44,366 nt of DNA from Nostoc sp. NMS2 (lineage in GTDB: Bacteria > Cyanobacteriota > Cyanobacteriia > Cyanobacteriales > Nostocaceae). The notes under the pieces are model-generated. The model had not been told where the DNA came from. It was given only the letters and a program-made list of their open reading frames with translations, and made no database searches. Every line of letters begins with the position of its first letter. The stretch's first letter is position 1. Made by a program: the position numbers and the translations under genes. The DNA is taken from assembly GCF_017115105.1 (NCBI RefSeq), contig NZ_JABXKH010000056.1, positions 1 through 44,366 on the forward strand, read 5' to 3'. Positions 36,223 to 44,366 of this stretch are shown one piece after another.

Positions 36223-37527
36223 TCAAGAATTCAGCAATGTTGATTTCTTGAGAAATTCATCGACCTGTCGCACAACTGCGTTATTGTTAACGCTATCATT
36301 GACCAACTGTGAAGTATTGACGACGAAAAAATCTTCGTTTTCAGTACTCACTTTTGGAACAAGGCTGGAATAATTTAAAACTTGTAGTGGCTGCACTTTA
36401 ATAGCTCGATTTATGTGTGCTGCTACAATGTCATCTGATTTGAGTTCTGGGAACATCAAACGTATACCCTGGAAAAATACTTGGCGCAATTCCTCATCTG
36501 GCTGTTTTAGCAACGGGTCAGTGGAAAGGATATATTTTGGGAGAAATGTAATATGATATCCTGCTGTTTCTTGCAAAGAAATTAAGTTGCTCATACCGAT
36601 GACTCCGGTAAAAGGAATAGTTCTATCAGCGATATTTACTACGTAATAAGGAACTAAAGCTTTGCGAGTAATCAATACCATGCAGATTACACCCAGGTAT
36701 TCTACTGTTTCACCAGTGTCTGAAACTTTTACCAGTTCATTGGCAGCAACTTGTTGCAAAATATTAACTGGGCCAGTAAAAATGACTTTATCAAAATGTT
36801 CTTTTTTACCCTGAAATTCTACCCACATTCCACCGGCTGAATGAGGTGCGATATATTCTACGGCAACCCCTGTGCGGATATGACCTCCAGCCGCATAAAT
36901 TAATTTTTCTATATGGTCAAAAACAGTTTTGTAACCGCCTGAGACATAACCAAGCTGTTCTTTATTTAATGAAGAATCCCGCGCTGAAAATAGTCGTTTA
37001 ATATAAGCCCAAATAAAAACTGCTGATATCCGCTTATAGTTCTCTCCTAATTTGGATAGAAGTAAAGGTTTCCAGAGCTTTTCGTATGTACTTTTACCAC
37101 CAAGTTTTAATAGCCAATCTTCCACTAAAATCTTCTCTAAGCGCCGCCAATTATTAAGGCGTGAACCATAGAGGAGAGTAAAGGCTAATCTGATTTTACC
37201 TATAAGTCCAAATAGAGGAAAGCGGAGAAATTCTATAGTGTTACTGATAGAATAGAATTTTTTATTGTCATAAAATCCTGTTAAACTTCGATGCCAACGC
37301 AGTTTATCACCAAGACCAATATCTCTGAGAAAATTTATTAAATGAGTATCAGAAGGTAGGATAACGTGATAAAAGCGATCCCAAGTAAACAACCCATAAT
37401 CATGATAGGTGGTCAGCCCACCAAGCTGTTTGTTACTATCGAAGACAGTTACTATATGTCCTTGATGTGCAAGACGTTGGGCTAATACTAGACCAGTTAT
37501 ACCTCCACCAATGATACCTATATTCAT
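36223..37527 (-). CDS. FAD-dependent amine-oxidase-type oxidoreductase
   Basis: This 434-residue flavoprotein has the dinucleotide-binding motif GIIGGGITGLVLAQRLAHQG (3-22) and the second FAD motif FDSNKQLGGLTTYHD. The rest belongs to the protoporphyrinogen oxidase/phytoene desaturase-like superfamily: VSGGYKTVFDHIEKLI and GGHIRTGVAVEYI. Many of these in polysaccharide loci are annotated only as NAD(P)/FAD-dependent oxidoreductase. The gene lies 45 bp before the GT2 gene and 91 bp after the SMR-like gene. Possible substrates are a polyprenol, lipid or sugar nucleotide; the sequence does not decide. It is not UDP-galactopyranose mutase by any motif I can see. Confidence 0.82.
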   Translation of the reverse strand: MNIGIIGGGITGLVLAQRLAHQGHIVTVFDSNKQLGGLTTYHDYGLFTWDRFYHVILPSDTHLINFLRDIGLGDKLRWHRSLTGFYDNKKFYSISNTIEFLRFPLFGLIGKIRLAFTLLYGSRLNNWRRLEKILVEDWLLKLGGKSTYEKLWKPLLLSKLGENYKRISAVFIWAYIKRLFSARDSSLNKEQLGYVSGGYKTVFDHIEKLIYAAGGHIRTGVAVEYIAPHSAGGMWVEFQGKKEHFDKVIFTGPVNILQQVAANELVKVSDTGETVEYLGVICMVLITRKALVPYYVVNIADRTIPFTGVIGMSNLISLQETAGYHITFLPKYILSTDPLLKQPDEELRQVFFQGIRLMFPELKSDDIVAAHINRAIKVQPLQVLNYSSLVPKVSTENEDFFVVNTSQLVNDSVNNNAVVRQVDEFLKKSTLLNS

Positions 37528-37618
37528 AAATTTAATTTATATTTTTGTAGCTATGTTTTTGAGATTTATCTTCAGAGGCTGTTAATAATATCAATAACCT
37601 CAATCTTCGGCTCTTTTA

Positions 37619-37975
37619 TCAATTTACAACCAGAACTACACCAGTTATAATAATAGATATTCCTATCCATTGGCTAAGTACAACTCGCTCCTTTAAAAGA
37701 TAGTGAGAAGCAATCGGTATTAGTGCATACATTAGTCCTAAAACTGGAAATGCTTGACTTAGAGGAATGGTTCGCAATACATATAGCCATAATATAGTCA
37801 TAAATGCATAGCAGATAAACCAAATCCAAAAGTAACGAGACAATAAAAGATTTATAATAGATGTGCTACCCTCCTTAGTAGGGCTAGAAATATGAAGTCC
37901 ATATTTTAATGATATGTTAGCCGTTGTTCCGAATAAAACTACAATCAATAAAAGCAGCCAAGTAAGAATGTTCAT
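37619..37975 (-). CDS. small EamA/SMR-like membrane protein (ArnE/ArnF type), subunit 2
   Basis: This 118-residue protein has four predicted helices. The family block is LRTIPLSQAFPVLGLMYALI, then SHYLLKERVVLSQWIGISII. ArnE/ArnF in enterobacteria form a heterodimer that flips undecaprenyl-phosphate-aminoarabinose. Here a second such gene lies 37 bp upstream, so a heterodimer is expected. It would flip the product of the GT2 enzyme encoded in the same operon. Confidence 0.8.
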   Translation of the reverse strand: MNILTWLLLLIVVLFGTTANISLKYGLHISSPTKEGSTSIINLLLSRYFWIWFICYAFMTILWLYVLRTIPLSQAFPVLGLMYALIPIASHYLLKERVVLSQWIGISIIITGVVLVVN

Positions 37976-38012
37976 TTTTCAATAGGTTTTGTAGGATTTA
38001 CTATAGATAAAT

Positions 38013-38396
38013 TTATATAGACTTTTTCAGAGGAATAACCACTAAAAGAATACCTAGAAAAATAGTGATTACTCCTGCAATTCGAGTTAGTGTAATCACC
38101 TCATTAAAAAAGTAGTGTGAGCCGAAAAGTATACCAACATAATTTAAACTAGTCAGTGGATAAGCAATACTCAATTTTACTGAACGCAAAGCCAGTATCC
38201 AATTGACTATTCCCAAGCAATAAACACTAACAGCTAATGCTAATTTTTGAATAAATGCCCAATCAAATAGTCCCTCATCTGTATGACTCATGGTATATTT
38301 CATCAGCAATTGCCCAGAAATACTAAATAGAATACTGACAAACAAGATGATGTAGGGAATTATTTTAAATTTTGAAATTTCCAATATAGATTTCAT
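38013..38396 (-). CDS. small EamA/SMR-like membrane protein (ArnE/ArnF type), subunit 1
   Basis: This 127-residue protein has four predicted helices and the matching block LRSVKLSIAYPLTSLNYVGI followed by SHYFFNEVITLTRIAGVITI. Its SxAYP.TSL and downstream partner's SQAFPVLGL occupy equal positions, so the two are paralogues. It is the first gene of the operon; a long gene-poor region lies upstream and should hold the promoter. Confidence 0.8.
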   Translation of the reverse strand: MKSILEISKFKIIPYIILFVSILFSISGQLLMKYTMSHTDEGLFDWAFIQKLALAVSVYCLGIVNWILALRSVKLSIAYPLTSLNYVGILFGSHYFFNEVITLTRIAGVITIFLGILLVVIPLKKSI

Positions 38397-39888
38397 CGTA
38401 CATTTGCCTTAATCCAGATAGTAGGTATGAACCGGACAGTAGACAGCCTATTGTTTTGGATGTTTCTGAATTTCGGTCACACTTTCTGTGCAATTCGACT
38501 TCTACTTCATTAGATAGACAACAACATTAAGAAGGCTATCTTGAAGTGACTAATATCAAAATGACCATCGAAGCTATGCCAAGAGTTAGCAACTAAATAC
38601 TATACAACTTGTAGAACGGTTACTGTATTATTGCAGCATCCGGTATTATCAGCGTAGAGTGCTTGTGGTTGTATTCCCAGTTTGGTTTTACCCAAATGCG
38701 AATTGCAGAAGTCTTCCGTATCAGCCAATGCTTCCAGAGTACTTTTAGTGCGATCGCAACATCTGTGTCATAGTTGATGCAGATATGCGAAAATCGAAGG
38801 CTTCGTTATCCTCCAAGCTTACATACATATCTTTAACCTGGGCTGGTAACTAAGCCGAATTAATAAAAATTTGTACTCAGCTTAAGTGTATATACGTACT
38901 TTTTTTGGACATGGGAACACAATTAGTAATAGAAGTCTGCTTGGCTGCGGAAAATCCAGAGATGAATTAGTCTAAAGTAATGTTTACAGGTTTGTGGGGA
39001 ATTTTACTTAATGCCAAAATTGAGTTTTTCACGAGACTAACGGCTAATGTAAACTAGCGTTTGGCGATTAACTCACAGTTTACGTTAATTTAAAGATTTG
39101 AGATGTTTTACATTTAGTCTTAGGCTTGTTTTATGGTTCTTAATTAATTATATGTAATTTTAACTAGAGATTTACTCTAAATTTATTGTTACATATAACC
39201 ACTTACTAGAATACCACGAGAAAAGCGTGTTGCAAATTTATCGCCACACTTCATCAAAAATTCATTTACCGAAAATATACTTAAACAAAAACTTCATAAA
39301 ATCAAAACTTTCCCATATATGAATTTTTATTTTTAATATATTTGTACATTTATGAAGCGCTTTCTGGCTAATAAACTCACGGAAGTAGCGATTTAATATT
39401 AGACTCTAGAAGCGTAAAGTTAAGAGTTTGAGAAAGCAGAATTAGCCTTGAACAACAGTGCAGACAACTGCACATATTACGTAGTATACTTAAGCACTAA
39501 CTAAATTCCGCAAATATCATAGATGAAAATCGATAGTCTGAATTGTTTTTTCTATATTATCCACGAAGATATTAAGTTTTTGTACATCTTAGAAAAAATA
39601 TTTCTCAGAGTTATCTATGATACCAAGTAAATAAGAAAACCCGATTTCTGAATTTTACGATCAAACTTTATCGAAAACAGAATTCAGCAGTCAGAACGGG
39701 CAAAACCCTAGCTATCCGCTAACAGAATCCAGTTGGTGATTCTGACCTAAAAATCATCTGAATAACTGGCGTTTAAGACCCCTATGAAAAATTTAACAAG
39801 TTTTGTTGTCAATGACATTACTGGTTTATGTGTCTGATAATTTCCAGCAGTTTAAAGTTGAGAAAAAAATAGTTTGTCGTGGTTGATA
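38397..39888. other. 1.5-kb region without an intact gene
   Basis: No supported ORF of useful size on either strand. On the minus strand between about 38595 and 38850 there are coding-like scraps in shifting frames (MYVSLEDNEAFDFRISASTM; EALADTEDFCNSHLGKTKLG) that may be a decayed gene I cannot identify. From 38880 to 39880 the DNA is very A+T-rich with many stops and no clear repeat. It should contain the operon promoter at its left edge, and has room for an unrecognised small RNA. Confidence 0.4.
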
Positions 39889-40143
39889 TTATTTAATTTC
39901 TCTAGGTTTTTTTCCTGTAGCTTCAGTTTGTTTGAACTCATTTTTCTGCAAAAGTCTGTTCGTAATTATTAAGACAGTGATTAACAATCCAAACTGAATC
40001 TGCCAGGGTGCCAATACTAGACTTAAAATCAAGCTAATGGCTGCAAATACACCTGCAAGATATGCAATTTCATCAGTACTCTTTTTAAATAAGTAGCCTG
40101 TGGCTAAAGCAGTACACAGTGGTATCAAGAAAAACAAAGGCAT
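39889..40143 (-). CDS. small membrane protein of unknown function
   Basis: This 84-residue protein has two to three hydrophobic helices (MPLFFLIPLCTALATGYLF; YLAGVFAAISLILSLVLAPW; IQFGLLITVLIITNRLL) and a charged tail (KNEFKQTEATGKKPREIK). I do not recognise its family, although its pattern is like that of other short cyanobacterial membrane proteins. It stands alone between two long spacers. Confidence 0.6.
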   Translation of the reverse strand: MPLFFLIPLCTALATGYLFKKSTDEIAYLAGVFAAISLILSLVLAPWQIQFGLLITVLIITNRLLQKNEFKQTEATGKKPREIK

Positions 40144-40698
40144 CTTAGCAAACCTCTGAACGAAAAGTTATTGTGCTTATCAAACAAATTGTTTTGGTAA
40201 TTGTGGTCAATTTTACATCCAATAAGGTTTTAGGCACAACAGTCGAACGAAATAAATGTTATGGAAAATCAAGATTACGCAACATTGCATCTTATCACCA
40301 ATTGGAATAATTATTGCGATAGATGAAGCACTCAAAAGCTTGACGAATAACCCCTTCATTTGTGGTAGACACTGCGTGTAATGAACTATCAAAGTGGGGG
40401 CATTCAGACACTATGCGTAGCAAAATTTAAGTGTATAATTATACATTTTTTCAGTGATACTTGTTCTAGCGCTCTCCCGACTCAGGATAGCTGCGCTATG
40501 CTATACAAACTCTCCTTCATCTACGCGGATTAATAGGGTTTAAAACTTACTTGCGTAGGTGGGTTTTGTCTATTTCGCTTACACTCTTGTGAGCAATCAT
40601 AAGGTAAATGAGCTTAAAACTTTGGCCTTGCGCCAGGATAAGGATCTAGCATATTACCTTTAGAAGTAGCATTTTCATTTTTTTATTTTACACACCTA
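40144..40698. other. divergent spacer upstream of tex
   Basis: I see no gene. The sequence TTTAAGTGTATAATTATACA at about 40427 has an A+T-rich palindromic core and may be part of a promoter. No RNA gene is recognised. Confidence 0.35.
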
Positions 40699-42858
40699 AT
40701 GCTGAACATTCCTCAACTACTGGCGACTGAAATAAACCTCAAACCCCATCAGGTGCAGAACGCGCTGGAACTTTTGGCGGAGGGTGCAACAATTCCCTTT
40801 ATTGCACGTTACCGTAAAGAGCGCACCGATGAAATGAATGAAGTGCAACTACGGGAACTGGCTGATCGATATACTTATTTAACAGAACTGGAAGAACGAA
40901 AATCGGTAATTTTAAGTGCGATCGCACAACAAGGTAAACTCACAGATGAACTCAAAGCCAAAATCTCATCCTGCTTACAAAAAACCGAACTTGAGGATTT
41001 ATACTTACCCTATCGACCAAAACGACGCACCCGCGCCACTATCGCCAGAGAAAAAGGACTCGAACCATTGGCGGAATTCATCAAATCGCTAAACCTCAAA
41101 AATGCTGCAACGGCTTCACTGGAGGAAGAAGCAGCTAAGTATATTTCTGAAACCACGGGAGTCAAAACAGCAGAAGAGGCGCTTAAAGGTGCTGCTGATA
41201 TTTTAGCGGAAGAAGTCGCTGAAAAAGCGGAATTGCGGTCATATATCCGCGATTATCTTTTAGAAGAAGGGGTATTTATATCCCGCATCAAAGACGATTA
41301 TCCCGAAGGTACAACCAAATTTGAGATGTACCGTAACTATCAAATTAGGGTAAAAAATATTGCACCCCATAATATGCTGGCGTTGTGTCGGGGTGAAACC
41401 GAAAAAATCTTAAGCTTTGAAATCGCTTTCGATGAAGATACGGTACTTTACTATCTGGAGTCGAAAGAAATTAAGACCAAAGTTCGGCCAATTCGGGATT
41501 TTTATCAGGCGATGTTGAAGGATGCATTTAACCGTTTGATGAAAGTCTCTCTAATGGGAGAGGTCATTTCTGAGAAAAAAATCTATGCAGACATAGAATC
41601 AATCAAGACATTTGAAACTAATCTGCGAGAGTTGCTGCTGTCTGCACCAGCCGGAATGAAACCAACCTTAGCGATAGACCCTGGATTTAGAACTGGGTGT
41701 AAAGTTGCAGTCCTCGACCAAACAGGGAAATTTTTGGAATACCAAGCGGTTTTTCCCCACCAAGCGGCCGAACAACGTACTAAAGCTGCACAAACTGTCA
41801 AAAATCTGATTGAAAAGTACAAGATTGAGTTAATCGCCATTGGTAACGGTACAGCCTCTCGCGAGACAGAAGAGTTTGTGACGCAAGTATTGCAAACAAT
41901 AGAACGCAAACCCGTTAAGGTGATGGTGAATGAGTCTGGCGCATCTATATATTCTGCGAGTCCTGTAGCACTAGAAGAGTTTCCCGATTTAGATGTTACC
42001 GTGCGCGGTGCGATTAGCATCGGCCGCCGTTTGCAAGACCCTTTGGCGGAACTAGTGAAAATCGATCCCAAATCCATTGGTGTGGGACAATATCAGCACG
42101 ATGTCGATCAGAAGTTGTTGAAAAAGAAATTGGATGACACTGTAGAAAGCTGCGTTAACTACGTCGGCGTAGACTTGAATACTGCCTCCAAAGAACTTCT
42201 GACTTCCGTCTCTGGGATTACGGCAACAGTTGCCAATAACATTGTCTCCTATCGGAACCAGAATGGAGCCTTTAAAAATCGCCGCCAACTTTTGAAAGTT
42301 CCGAAGTTGGGGCCAAAGGCTTTTGAACAAGCGGCCGGTTTTCTACGGATTCGCGGCGGTGACAATCCATTGGATAATACAGCAGTGCATCCAGAGAGTT
42401 ATTCTGTAGTAGAAGCGATCGCATCCGATCTAAATGTGCCATTAAATCAGGTGACACAAATTGCCGAAAAACTCAAAAAGACGAACCTGAAGAAATACGT
42501 TACCGATAGCGTCGGCGAACCCACACTACGCGACATCCTCAGCGAACTAGAAAAACCAGGTAGAGATCCTCGGGCTGAGTTTAAGTATGCCACCTTCCGA
42601 GAAGGAATTAAGGAAATCAGGGACTTAAAGGTGGGAATGGAACTAGAAGGAATCGTGACAAATGTCGCCAACTTCGGCGCTTTCGTTGATATCGGCGTAC
42701 ATCAAGATGGCTTGGTGCATATATCTCAACTTACTGATAGATTTGTAGACGATCCGAAAAAAGTTGTCAAAGTTGGACAAGTAGTTAAAGTGCAGGTGTT
42801 AGAAATCAACGAGAAACTGAAGCGGATTAGTTTGTCGATGAAAACAGTTAAACAATAA
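40699..42858 (+). CDS. tex: Tex family S1 RNA-binding transcription accessory protein
   Basis: This 719-residue protein is a nucleic-acid-binding factor related to eukaryotic Spt6. The N-terminal helical Tex domain reads IPFIARYRKERTDEMNEVQL. The YqgF/RNase H-like domain begins LAIDPGFRTGCKVAVLD (about 327). Two helix-hairpin-helix units follow (ELLTSVSGITATVANNIVSY; LKVPKLGPKAFEQAAGFLRI, about 495-550). A C-terminal S1 domain (GMELEGIVTNVANFGAFVDI, about 645-719) ends the protein. Length is normal. The ferredoxin gene begins 10 bp after the stop, suggesting one transcript. Confidence 0.95.
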   Translation: MLNIPQLLATEINLKPHQVQNALELLAEGATIPFIARYRKERTDEMNEVQLRELADRYTYLTELEERKSVILSAIAQQGKLTDELKAKISSCLQKTELEDLYLPYRPKRRTRATIAREKGLEPLAEFIKSLNLKNAATASLEEEAAKYISETTGVKTAEEALKGAADILAEEVAEKAELRSYIRDYLLEEGVFISRIKDDYPEGTTKFEMYRNYQIRVKNIAPHNMLALCRGETEKILSFEIAFDEDTVLYYLESKEIKTKVRPIRDFYQAMLKDAFNRLMKVSLMGEVISEKKIYADIESIKTFETNLRELLLSAPAGMKPTLAIDPGFRTGCKVAVLDQTGKFLEYQAVFPHQAAEQRTKAAQTVKNLIEKYKIELIAIGNGTASRETEEFVTQVLQTIERKPVKVMVNESGASIYSASPVALEEFPDLDVTVRGAISIGRRLQDPLAELVKIDPKSIGVGQYQHDVDQKLLKKKLDDTVESCVNYVGVDLNTASKELLTSVSGITATVANNIVSYRNQNGAFKNRRQLLKVPKLGPKAFEQAAGFLRIRGGDNPLDNTAVHPESYSVVEAIASDLNVPLNQVTQIAEKLKKTNLKKYVTDSVGEPTLRDILSELEKPGRDPRAEFKYATFREGIKEIRDLKVGMELEGIVTNVANFGAFVDIGVHQDGLVHISQLTDRFVDDPKKVVKVGQVVKVQVLEINEKLKRISLSMKTVKQ

Positions 42859-42868
42859 GAAACAGCAG

Positions 42869-43210
42869 ATGGCAGTTTATCAAGTTCGATTCATCAATCC
42901 TACAATTGGATTAGATCGCACCATTCCAGTACCAGACGATCAATATATTCTAGATATGGCGGAAGAAGCTGGTATCCGCCTACCATCTGGGTGTAAACAA
43001 GGCGAATGTTCTGCTTGTATTGCCAAACTCATTAGCGGTGAAGTTAATCAAAGTGAGCAAAAATTTCTGCGTCCAAGTGAAATACAGGCTGGCTATGTTG
43101 TGACTTGTGTAACTTACCCTTTGTCTAATTGCACTTTAGAAACCCATCAAGAACAAGTCTTGTATAAATCAGCCCTTTACTATCAGCCTGAGTCTGGAAA
43201 ATCTGATTAA
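42869..43210 (+). CDS. plant-type [2Fe-2S] ferredoxin
   Basis: This 113-residue soluble electron carrier has the cluster ligands Cys42, Cys47, Cys50 and Cys80 (GCKQGECSAC, then YVVTC), as in chloroplast-type ferredoxins. It differs from photosynthetic PetF around the cluster (PSGCKQGECSAC in place of PYSCRAGACSTC) and has a C-terminal extension of about 15 residues. So it is likely a specialised ferredoxin with another partner. It follows tex by 10 bp. Confidence 0.9.
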   Translation: MAVYQVRFINPTIGLDRTIPVPDDQYILDMAEEAGIRLPSGCKQGECSACIAKLISGEVNQSEQKFLRPSEIQAGYVVTCVTYPLSNCTLETHQEQVLYKSALYYQPESGKSD

Positions 43211-43260
43211 ATTATAGGATTTACGTAAAACTTTAGCCAAAACGCTGATTTTTAGGTAGT

Positions 43261-43278
43261 GGCAATTCATGAATTGCC
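43261..43278. repeat. perfect 18-bp palindrome
   Basis: GGCAATTCATGAATTGCC is fully self-complementary, 50 bp after the ferredoxin stop and 134 bp before the next gene. It may be a regulator site for the next gene or part of a terminator; no T-run follows. Confidence 0.55.
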
Positions 43279-43411
43279 CTTACAGCGAGTAGTTTTCTCA
43301 ATAATAGACCTAATGGTAGAAACAAATTCTATCTTCCAAGAGAGGTGAAAGTCTGGCACATAGTTAAAGATGAGATAAGAAGTTACAAACAAAAAATATT
43401 AGGTCAAAAAA

Positions 43412-43810
43412 ATGTTGACACCATTATTAACCGCCCTAGCTACAGCTTTGAGCCTGTTGATTGTTGATTTAGTTGTTCCAGGCGTTAATATTGCTAATTT
43501 TCCCGCAGCTTTGATTGCCGCTTTAGTAATTGGTCTAATTAACGGTTCAGTTAAACCAGTTCTGTCTGCTCTCTCGCTACCGCTTAACTTTCTCTCATTT
43601 GGAGCATTTTCGCTCATCGTCAACGGTTTGTGTTTTTGGTTAGCAGCAGTCCTAGTTCCTGGTTTCTCAGTTAGTGGAATTATTGGTTTCCTTCTTGGGC
43701 CAGTGATTCTAACCTTTGCTAACACTTTCATTAACAACTACTTTGTTGAAAAAAATCTTTTAACCGGCAGTGGTGATGTAAAAAGCCAAAATGAATTACC
43801 TTCTAGATAA
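43412..43810 (+). CDS. phage holin family IV-like membrane protein
   Basis: This 132-residue protein has four hydrophobic helices and the family blocks LVVPGVNIANFPAALIAALV, LINGSVKPVLSALSLPLNFL and LTFANTFINNYFV. It matches the widespread 4-TMS holin superfamily IV (DUF360-like), which occurs in many non-phage bacterial settings. No phage genes are nearby, so a lytic role is doubtful. It is probably a general membrane protein. Confidence 0.82.
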   Translation: MLTPLLTALATALSLLIVDLVVPGVNIANFPAALIAALVIGLINGSVKPVLSALSLPLNFLSFGAFSLIVNGLCFWLAAVLVPGFSVSGIIGFLLGPVILTFANTFINNYFVEKNLLTGSGDVKSQNELPSR

Positions 43811-43939
43811 ATATTAAAGGGAGTAGAAATAGTAATTTCATCATTTTTCTACTCCAAAGAAAATATCCGAAGGTGGATTTACTAAATCGGCATCTTCAAA
43901 GAATGTAACTAAACAAAGTCACAAAAATACAACAAAATC

Positions 43940-44131
43940 ATGAAATTAGTTCGTTATCTTCTAGGTTTTTTAGTGCCTCCTTTAGGCGTTTTCTTGACAG
44001 TTGGAGTAGGCCCAACATTGTTTATTAACATTCTGCTCACAGTTTTAGGTTGGCTACCCGGTAGTATTCATGCAATTTGGGTAATTGCCAAGCATGATGA
44101 ACAACTGAATCGAGAAAGTGGTATTTATTAA
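43940..44131 (+). CDS. YqaE/Pmp3 family membrane peptide
   Basis: This 63-residue protein has two transmembrane helices and the UPF0057 signature FLVPPLGVFLTVGVGPTLFI, then LLTVLGWLPGSIHAIWVI. Homologues in plants, yeast and bacteria respond to salt and cold stress and affect membrane potential. It ends with a short charged tail. A terminator follows 30 bp later. Confidence 0.9.
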   Translation: MKLVRYLLGFLVPPLGVFLTVGVGPTLFINILLTVLGWLPGSIHAIWVIAKHDEQLNRESGIY

Positions 44132-44161
44132 TACGCAAAATCAATTTTAGTAAATATCAAG

Positions 44162-44197
44162 AATGGTGCGTTATGGTTTTAACCGTAACGCACCATT
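44162..44197 (+). terminator. strong hairpin terminator after the Pmp3 gene
   Basis: Arms AATGGTGCGTTATGGTT (44162-44178) and AACCGTAACGCACCATT (44181-44197) pair over 17 bp with one mismatch and a 2-nt loop. The sequence TTTCACTTTTT overlaps and follows. After it, to the window end at 44366, I see no gene. Confidence 0.75.
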
Positions 44198-44366
44198 TCA
44201 CTTTTTACCAATTCCAAATTTAACTTGCATAATTAGTGGACAATTGGTTATGTGTCAATACGGTTCAGTTAATAAAAATAGCAGGGTTAGCGCGTCTCAA
44301 ACCCTATTGACAGAGGGATTATGGCAGAGGGTCTGAGTTTGGGAGAGCCGCAGCCAAAACAGAAAC

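Noticed and set aside
41583..42077. Minus-strand ORF of 164 residues opposite tex
   Set aside because: It lies fully within the conserved Tex YqgF region and has no recognisable motif.
43412..43810. Holin-like protein as evidence of a prophage
   Set aside because: No other phage gene, integrase or attachment site is nearby, and this holin family is common outside phages.

Overview
The window looks like the chromosome of a filamentous, probably heterocyst-forming (Nostocales-type) cyanobacterium. The octamer GCGATCGC (HIP1) occurs many times inside and between genes. Genes typical of cyanobacteria are present: a Ycf23/DUF561 protein, an orthocaspase, a vMAP-type STAND protein, several Uma2/DUF820 nucleases and a DevA remnant. 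Heptanucleotide tandem repeats and dispersed hairpin repeats, also typical of these genomes, are abundant. I saw no rRNA, tRNA or CRISPR array.

Layout. (1) 25-3410: a decayed Eco57I-like (type IIG style) adenine methylase/restriction gene. It is split by a 1-nt deletion and a 4-bp duplication and carries four copies of a G+C-rich palindromic repeat, next to a small very acidic ORF. Another broken gene end lies at 3491-3812. (2) 3843-9910: an AraC-type regulator, a periplasmic adaptor and an AcrB-like RND pump, all on the minus strand. (3) 10024-13252: a gene graveyard. It holds a DevA fragment, a small gene with a nonsense codon, an intact Uma2 nuclease, a zinc-ribbon protein, a sigma-70 fragment, an IS630-type transposase fragment and two 103-bp MITE copies. 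(4) 13253-16810: a Tat-exported caspase-like protein whose catalytic His and Cys are replaced by Tyr and Ser, then ATP sulfurylase. (5) 17012-19528: a small-gene island with a ParDE toxin-antitoxin pair, a Uma2 remnant and a two-gene overlapping pair resembling a toxin/immunity module. (6) 19591-22571: MnmA, a secreted SPOR-like protein and two small membrane proteins. (7) 22947-29614: a STAND NTPase with vMAP N-terminus and TPR tail, a second Uma2 nuclease, a methyltransferase, Ycf23 and a DegT-type sugar aminotransferase. (8) 29943-34855: a FetB-like permease, a pentapeptide-repeat protein, and TldE and TldD. (9) 35353-38396: a four-gene operon (two small ArnE/ArnF-like membrane proteins, an FAD oxidoreductase, a GT2 glycosyltransferase) ending at a clear terminator, which I read as a lipid-linked sugar synthesis and flipping unit. 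It is followed by about 1.5 kb without an intact gene. (10) 39889-44200: a small membrane protein, then Tex with a [2Fe-2S] ferredoxin, a holin-like membrane protein and a Pmp3/YqaE peptide.

The best candidates for something undescribed are the palindromic repeats read through in frame inside the methylase, the GT2/FAD/double-SMR operon, the overlapping toxin/immunity-like pair, and the degenerate-site orthocaspase with a Tat signal.
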